NCBI RefSeq assembly: GCF_900112225.1
Contig: NZ_FOLD01000035.1
Coordinates: 1-57,483 of the forward strand
From: Massilia yuzhufengensis
GTDB taxonomy: Bacteria; Pseudomonadota; Gammaproteobacteria; Burkholderiales; Burkholderiaceae_D
Direction of reading: 5' to 3'
DNA length: 57,483 bases
Shown: piece by piece, positions 53,212-57,483 of the stretch
Position numbering within the stretch: position 1 is the first letter of the stretch
How the letters are laid out: the number at the start of each line of letters is the position of its first letter
Made by a program: the position numbers and the translations under genes
The notes under the pieces: generated by a model
Told to the model about the DNA's origin: nothing
Seen by the model: the letters and a program-made list of their open reading frames with translations, nothing else
Databases searched by the model: none

Positions 53212-54000
53212 ATGGAATACCGGTTCAAGGCAGGCAGGCTCCCCATGCTCGTGTCGATGCCCCATGCGGGCACCGACATCCCGGACGAGGTCGCGGCGAC
53301 GATGGCGCCCTGCGCCGGCGCGCGCGCCGACACCGACTGGCACCTGCCGGAACTGTATGGCTTCCTCGGAGAGATGGGCGTGTCGACCATCTCGGCGCGC
53401 TGGTCGCGCTACCTGATCGACCTGAACCGCCCGCCCGAGGACACCAACCTGTACCCGGGCCTGGACACCACCGGCCTGTGCCCGGTCGACACCTTCGGGC
53501 GCGAGAGCCTCTACCTGGAAGGGAAGGCGCCGGATCAAGCGGAAGTGCAGCGCCGCCTGGCGCGCTACTGGACGCCCTACCACGAGCAGCTGCGCGCGGA
53601 ACTCGATCGCCTGCGGCGCGAATTCGGCCGCGTGGTGCTGTGGGATGCGCATTCGATCGCCTCGCAAGTGCCGCGCTTTTTTGAAGGCCGCCTGCCGGAC
53701 CTGAACTTCGGCACCGCCGACGGCAAGTCGTGCGACCCCGGCCTGGAGCAGGCCGTGCTGGGCGTGGCGCGCGCCCAGGACCGCTTCAGCATCGCCCTCA
53801 ACGGCCGCTTCAAGGGCGGCCACATCACCCGCAAGTACGGCCAGCCCCACGACGATGTCCACGCGATCCAGCTGGAGATGTGCCAGTGCCTGTACATGAA
53901 CGAAGCCGCGCCCTTCGAGTACCGTCCGGAGGTCGCGGGTGAAGTGCAACCGCTGCTGCGCCAGATGATCGGCTCGGCCGTCGACTGGGTGCGCGCATGA
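53212..54000 (+). CDS. hutG: N-formylglutamate deformylase
   Basis: Hydrolyses N-formyl-L-glutamate to glutamate and formate, the last step of the five-step histidine route. The 262-residue protein matches the FGase family: LVSMPHAGTDIP at the start, ADTDWHLPELYGF, ARWSRYLIDLNRPP, LWDAHSIAS, NFGTADGKSCD and FKGGHITRKYGQP. It is unrelated to the ureohydrolase-type HutG. An AGGAGAGG site precedes ATG 53212. Its stop overlaps the hutF start (ATGA at 53997). Confidence 0.94.
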   Translation: MEYRFKAGRLPMLVSMPHAGTDIPDEVAATMAPCAGARADTDWHLPELYGFLGEMGVSTISARWSRYLIDLNRPPEDTNLYPGLDTTGLCPVDTFGRESLYLEGKAPDQAEVQRRLARYWTPYHEQLRAELDRLRREFGRVVLWDAHSIASQVPRFFEGRLPDLNFGTADGKSCDPGLEQAVLGVARAQDRFSIALNGRFKGGHITRKYGQPHDDVHAIQLEMCQCLYMNEAAPFEYRPEVAGEVQPLLRQMIGSAVDWVRA

Positions 54001-55385
54001 GGGCCCTGTTCGCGCGCCATGCGCTGCTGCCCCAGGGCTGGCAGCGCGATGTGCTGCTCGAATGGGACACGCGCGGCGACCTGACCCGCGTCGTGCCCCA
54101 GGCCGCGGCGCCGCTGGCCGTGGCGCGCGCCGACTACGTGGTGCCGGGCATGGCCAACCTGCATTCGCACGCCTTCCAGCGCGCCATGGGCGGCCTCACC
54201 GAGCGCGCCGAGGCGAGCGCCAACGGCGGCCCGGACAGCTTCTGGACCTGGCGCGACCTGATGTACCGCTTCGCCGCCCGCATCACGCCGGAGCAGATCG
54301 AGGCCATCGCCGCCCAGCTGTTCGTGGAGTGCCTGCGCCATGGCTATACCTCGCTGTGCGAATTCCACTACCTGCAGCGCGGTCCCGGCGGCCAGGCCTA
54401 TGTCCGTCCAGCCGAAACCGCCGAGCGCGTGGCCGCGGCCGGCCACGCCACCGGCATGGGCCTGACCCTGCTGCCGGTGCTGTACAGCCATGCCGGCTTC
54501 GGCGAGCAGCCTTTGAAGATCGAACAGGCGCGCTTTCGCACCGGCGTCGACGACATCTTCGGCATCGTGGACGCGCTCGGTCCCCTGCGCGGCCCCCAGT
54601 TCGAAGTCGGCGCCGCCCCGCATTCGCTGCGCGCGGCCACGGTCAACCAGGTGCGCGAACTGGCGGCCAGCCTGCCGGCCGGGCGCCCGCTGCACATCCA
54701 CATCGCCGAGCAGCAGGGCGAAGTCGACCAGTGCATCGCGTTTTCGGGCCGGCGCCCGGTCGAGTACCTGATGGAACAGGTCGACCTCGACGAGCGCTGG
54801 TGCCTGGTGCATGCGACCCACCTGAACGACGAAGAGCTGCGGACCCTTGCACGCAGCGGCGCGGTCGCCGGCCTGTGCCCGACCACCGAGGCCAACCTGG
54901 GCGACGGCCTGTTCCCGCTGCAGGCCTATATCGAGGCCGGCGGGCGCTTCGGCATCGGCAGCGACAGCCACGTCTCGCAAAGCCCGGTCGAGGAATTGCG
55001 CTGGCTCGAGTACGGCCAGCGCCTGCTGCACCAGCGCCGCAATATCGCGTTCACGAAAGAACAGCGCGACGTCGGCCAGTACTTGTGGCAAGCTGCCTTG
55101 CGTGGCGGCGCCCAGGCGACCGGCCGCAGGGTCGGGGCGCTGGAAGAAGGCCGGCGCGCCGACCTCTTGGTGCTGGACGGGACCCATCCGAACCTGGACG
55201 GCGCGGCCGACGAGGATGTGATGGGCCGCTTCCTGTTTTGCGGTAACGACAACCTGGTGCGCGACGTGCTGTGCGGCGGGCGCTGGGTGGTGCAGGCCGG
55301 GCGCCACATGGCGCAGGACACGGTAGCGCAGCGCTACCGGCAGGCGATCAACGAATTACGTGAACAAAGTGAGGTGGGCCAATGA
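53997..55385 (+). CDS. hutF: Formimidoylglutamate deiminase
   Basis: An amidohydrolase-superfamily enzyme that deiminates N-formimino-L-glutamate to N-formylglutamate and ammonia. The 462 residues include the metal-binding HxH in GMANLHSHAFQRAMGGLTER, the SLCEFHYL strand, LHIHIAEQ, LVHATHLNDEE and the catalytic Asp in GIGSDSHVS. Presence with the FGase-type HutG shows the five-step pathway. ATGA overlaps couple it to hutG upstream and hutD downstream. Confidence 0.94.
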   Translation: MRALFARHALLPQGWQRDVLLEWDTRGDLTRVVPQAAAPLAVARADYVVPGMANLHSHAFQRAMGGLTERAEASANGGPDSFWTWRDLMYRFAARITPEQIEAIAAQLFVECLRHGYTSLCEFHYLQRGPGGQAYVRPAETAERVAAAGHATGMGLTLLPVLYSHAGFGEQPLKIEQARFRTGVDDIFGIVDALGPLRGPQFEVGAAPHSLRAATVNQVRELAASLPAGRPLHIHIAEQQGEVDQCIAFSGRRPVEYLMEQVDLDERWCLVHATHLNDEELRTLARSGAVAGLCPTTEANLGDGLFPLQAYIEAGGRFGIGSDSHVSQSPVEELRWLEYGQRLLHQRRNIAFTKEQRDVGQYLWQAALRGGAQATGRRVGALEEGRRADLLVLDGTHPNLDGAADEDVMGRFLFCGNDNLVRDVLCGGRWVVQAGRHMAQDTVAQRYRQAINELREQSEVGQ

Positions 55386-55984
55386 CCGTACTGATCCCAT
55401 TCGCGGGGCTGTCGCCGGTGCCGTGGAAAAACGGCGGCGGCAGCACGACTGAAATCGCCATCGGCCCACCGGATGCCGGCTTCGAGGATTTCGACTGGCG
55501 CGTCAGCCTGGCCACCATCGAGAAGGACGGCGCGTTCTCGCTGTTCCCCGGCGTGGACCGCACGCTGGCCCTGGTCGAAGGCCATGGCATGACCCTGGAC
55601 ATCGACGGCGACCCGGTCATGGTGACCGAGGCCGGACCGGTGGTGGCCTTCGACGGCAGCTCGGTGGTCCAGGCAAAGCTCAGCCGCGGCGGCAGCACCG
55701 ACTTCAACGCCATGACGCGCAGCGAGCGCTGCTACCACACCTTCGGCCGGCGCCGCCTGTCGGGCGACTCCACGTTTGTTGCGCGCGCCGACGTCACCAT
55801 CCTGTTCCTGGCCGAGGGCGATGCCCTGGAGCTGCGCAACGAGAAGGAGCGCATCGGCCTGGTGCGCTTCGACGCCGTGGTGCTGGAAGCGGGCTCGGTG
55901 TGGAAGCTCGAAGCCGGGCAGGGCATGATCTACATCGTCGATGTCTGGTACCACAGCGACGAGGACGAAGAATCGTATGAGTGA
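55382..55984 (+). CDS. hutD: HutD family protein
   Basis: A 200-residue cupin-fold protein of the HutD family. Visible are the N-terminal PVPWKNGGGSTTEIAIGP, DFDWRVSLATIEKDGAFSLFPGVDRTLALVEG, FDGSS, GGSTDFNAMTR and a terminal IYIVDVW. HutD is encoded in many hut operons; it binds pathway intermediates and has been proposed to limit hut flux, but its exact role is not settled. It overlaps hutF by 4 bases and hutI by 8 bases. Confidence 0.9.
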   Translation: MTVLIPFAGLSPVPWKNGGGSTTEIAIGPPDAGFEDFDWRVSLATIEKDGAFSLFPGVDRTLALVEGHGMTLDIDGDPVMVTEAGPVVAFDGSSVVQAKLSRGGSTDFNAMTRSERCYHTFGRRRLSGDSTFVARADVTILFLAEGDALELRNEKERIGLVRFDAVVLEAGSVWKLEAGQGMIYIVDVWYHSDEDEESYE

Positions 55985-57194
55985 GGCGCTGGACCTGCTG
56001 TTCACCAACGTGCACCTGGCCACGATGGTGGATGGCTACGGCGAACTGCAGGGCGCCGCCCTCGGCGTGCGCGATGGCCGCATCGCCTGGCTCGGGCCGC
56101 GCAGCGAGGCGCCGGCGGCCAATGCGGAACATGATTGCGGCGGCGCCTGGATGACGCCGGGCCTGGTCGACTGCCACACCCACATCGTCCACGCCGGCAA
56201 CCGCAGCAACGAATGGGAAGCGCGCCTGAACGGCGCCAGCTATGAAGACATCGCGCGCCAGGGCGGCGGCATCATGTCCACCGTGCGCGCCACCCGCGAA
56301 GCAGACGTGGACGCGCTGCTGGCGCAAAGCCTGCCGCGCGTGGCCCGGCTGCTGTCCGAAGGCGTCACCACGCTCGAGATCAAGTCCGGCTATGGCCTGG
56401 AGCTGGCGGCCGAGGAACGCATGCTGCGCGCCGCGCGGGAAGTGGCGCAGCCGCTGCCGGTGCGGGTCGTCACCACCTTCCTCGGCGCCCATGCGATCCC
56501 GCCGGAATTCGCCGGCCGCCCCGACGAGTATGTGACTGAAGTGTGCGAACGCATGCTGCCCGCATTGGCGCGCGCAGGACTGGTCGATGCGGTGGACGCC
56601 TTTTGCGAACGGATCGGTTTCAGCAACGCGCAGACCGAGCGCATTTTTGCGGCCGCGCGCATGCTCGGGCTGCCGGTCAAGCTGCATGCCGAGCAGTTGT
56701 CCGACCAGGGCGGCGCCGAACTGGTGGCGCGCTACGGAGGGCTGTCGGCCGACCACCTCGAACACCTCACGCAAGCGGGCATCGACGCCATGGCGCGCGC
56801 CGGCACGGTGGCCGTGCTGCTGCCGGGCGCCTATTACTTCCTGCGCGAGACCGTGCAGCCGCCGATCGCCGCGCTGCGCGAGGCGGGTGTGCCGATGGCC
56901 GTCAGCACCGACTGCAACCCCGGCACCTCGCCCATGACCTCCCTGCTGCTGGCCATGAACATGGCCTGCACGCTGTGGCGCCTGACGCCGCAGGAAGCGC
57001 TGCAGGGCGCCACCCTGCATGCGGCGCGCGCCCTCGGGTTGCAGGGCGAGATCGGCTCGCTGGAAGTGGGCAAGCAGGCCGACCTGGCCCTGTGGAACAT
57101 TGCGCGTCCGGCCGACCTGGCCTATGCGATGGGTTCCAATCCCTGCCGCGCGGTCGTCAACGGTGGCATTGTGCGGCCGGCGCATATCGGCTGA
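55977..57194 (+). CDS. hutI: Imidazolonepropionase
   Basis: Hydrolyses 4-imidazolone-5-propionate to N-formimino-L-glutamate, the third step. The 405-residue amidohydrolase has the HxH in GLVDCHTHIVHAGNRSNEWEA, GGGIMSTVRATREA, TLEIKSGYGLE, VKLHAEQLSDQGGAELVA, SADHLEHL and the late STDCNPGTSPMTSL. ATG 55977 overlaps the hutD stop by 8 bases, so the last four hut genes form one coupled block. It is the last hut gene; a terminator lies about 175 bases downstream, past a possible internal promoter. Confidence 0.96.
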   Translation: MSEALDLLFTNVHLATMVDGYGELQGAALGVRDGRIAWLGPRSEAPAANAEHDCGGAWMTPGLVDCHTHIVHAGNRSNEWEARLNGASYEDIARQGGGIMSTVRATREADVDALLAQSLPRVARLLSEGVTTLEIKSGYGLELAAEERMLRAAREVAQPLPVRVVTTFLGAHAIPPEFAGRPDEYVTEVCERMLPALARAGLVDAVDAFCERIGFSNAQTERIFAAARMLGLPVKLHAEQLSDQGGAELVARYGGLSADHLEHLTQAGIDAMARAGTVAVLLPGAYYFLRETVQPPIAALREAGVPMAVSTDCNPGTSPMTSLLLAMNMACTLWRLTPQEALQGATLHAARALGLQGEIGSLEVGKQADLALWNIARPADLAYAMGSNPCRAVVNGGIVRPAHIG

Positions 57195-57291
57195 ATCCAC
57201 GTTTGTTGACTAGCGTCAAATCGCCAAATTCCAGCTCGGGAATGATGAACGCAATGGCCCTCTCAGCTTCGTAACAAGTTGTAAGGCTTAA

Positions 57292-57319
57292 TTGATCGTT
57301 AAGGATCCACACCTATAGT
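57292..57319 (+). promoter_or_regulatory. Possible promoter of a short transcript
   Basis: TTGATC (57292-57297), a 16-base spacer and TATAGT (57314-57319, five of six matches to TATAAT). Transcription would start near 57326, and a strong terminator follows within about 80 bases. Confidence 0.5.
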
Positions 57320-57325
57320 GAATAC

Positions 57326-57403
57326 GTGTGTTTCACCATCTCCCCTCCCCATTTGATGAAAATGGGTTCGCCCACGGCGCCTCACGGCCCCGTGGGTTTT
57401 TTC
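57326..57403 (+). ncRNA. Candidate small RNA or attenuated leader
   Basis: About 78 bases between a promoter-like sequence and a terminator, with no open frame. The 5' part is C-rich (CACCATCTCCCCTCC), able to pair with Shine-Dalgarno sequences. Next is a perfect 7-bp hairpin, CCCATTT/AAATGGG with a 5-base loop (57348-57366), then the terminator. It may be an independent small RNA, a processed hut 3' end, or an attenuator for a gene beyond the window. Confidence 0.45.
57371..57403 (+). terminator. Rho-independent terminator after the hut operon
   Basis: CCCACGG (57371-57377) pairs with CCGTGGG (57390-57396) around a 12-base loop, followed by six T residues. It would end either the hut transcript or the short transcript starting near 57326. 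The final 80 bases of the window show no gene. Confidence 0.8.
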
Positions 57404-57483
57404 TTGTGCCGCGCTTTTTTCTAGGCGCTGTCACCCTTGGCTGTGGATGAGGATTGAACTGTCGAGCTGCGCCACGGTCCAAA

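Overview
The window is GC-rich, densely coding chromosomal DNA. Gene content and order fit a betaproteobacterium of the family Oxalobacteraceae (Massilia/Telluria group). The clues are trxA-rho-rpmE2 in a row, a malic enzyme fused to a phosphotransacetylase domain, a hut operon using the HutF/HutG route, orphan type VI secretion (T6SS) cargo cassettes, and many multidomain c-di-GMP/histidine-kinase proteins. This placement rests on gene content only; no database was searched.

Layout. 0.3-6 kb: cyclopropane fatty acid synthase (-), a hemerythrin-like/PdxH fusion (-) divergent from tcdA, then a secreted FKBP and cysK (+), and a low-molecular-weight tyrosine phosphatase (-) overlapping cysK tail to tail. 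6.2-7.5 kb: a zinc-type ArsR regulator and a cation diffusion facilitator in one operon behind a dyad operator. 7.7-14.1 kb: a T6SS cassette of vgrG, DUF4123 adaptor, DUF3304 lipoprotein (probable immunity protein) and a Tle1-like phospholipase whose 5' end looks frameshifted. 14.2-18.4 kb (-): pncC, a metallophosphoesterase and an M16 peptidase. 18.8-23.4 kb (+): a hybrid histidine kinase translationally coupled to a REC-PAS-GGDEF-EAL-REC protein. 23.5-27 kb: thiL (-) divergent from maeB (+). 27.3-31.6 kb (+): gmd, rmd and two glycosyltransferases, a GDP-D-rhamnose pathway. 31.6-36 kb (-): an MHYT hybrid kinase and an HD-GYP response regulator. 36.2 kb: an orphan periplasmic solute-binding protein. 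37.4-38.7 kb (-): hcp, a Tai4-like immunity gene and the amidase effector tae4, joined by ATGA overlaps. 39.6 kb: tRNA-Leu(CAA). 39.8-42.2 kb (-): a small membrane protein and an ArnT-like glycosyltransferase. 42.3-45.3 kb (-): rpmE2, rho, trxA and a lone receiver protein. 45.4-57.2 kb: hutC (-), then ada, a 2OG-Fe(II) oxygenase, a periplasmic amidohydrolase and hutUHGFDI (+). The right edge holds a possible small RNA or attenuator.

How the genes work together. The hut genes convert histidine to glutamate through formiminoglutamate and formylglutamate, under a HutC dyad placed exactly between the -35 and -10 boxes. The two T6SS cassettes carry spike (VgrG) and tube (Hcp) proteins with cargo and probable immunity proteins but no core apparatus, so they would depend on a T6SS elsewhere. 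Two adjacent-gene signalling modules probably act on c-di-GMP.

The less expected items are the hemerythrin-PdxH fusion, the out-of-frame start of tle1, REP elements with covarying stems whose GTAG head supplies stop codons, a second composite palindromic repeat family, and the small RNA candidate at the right edge.
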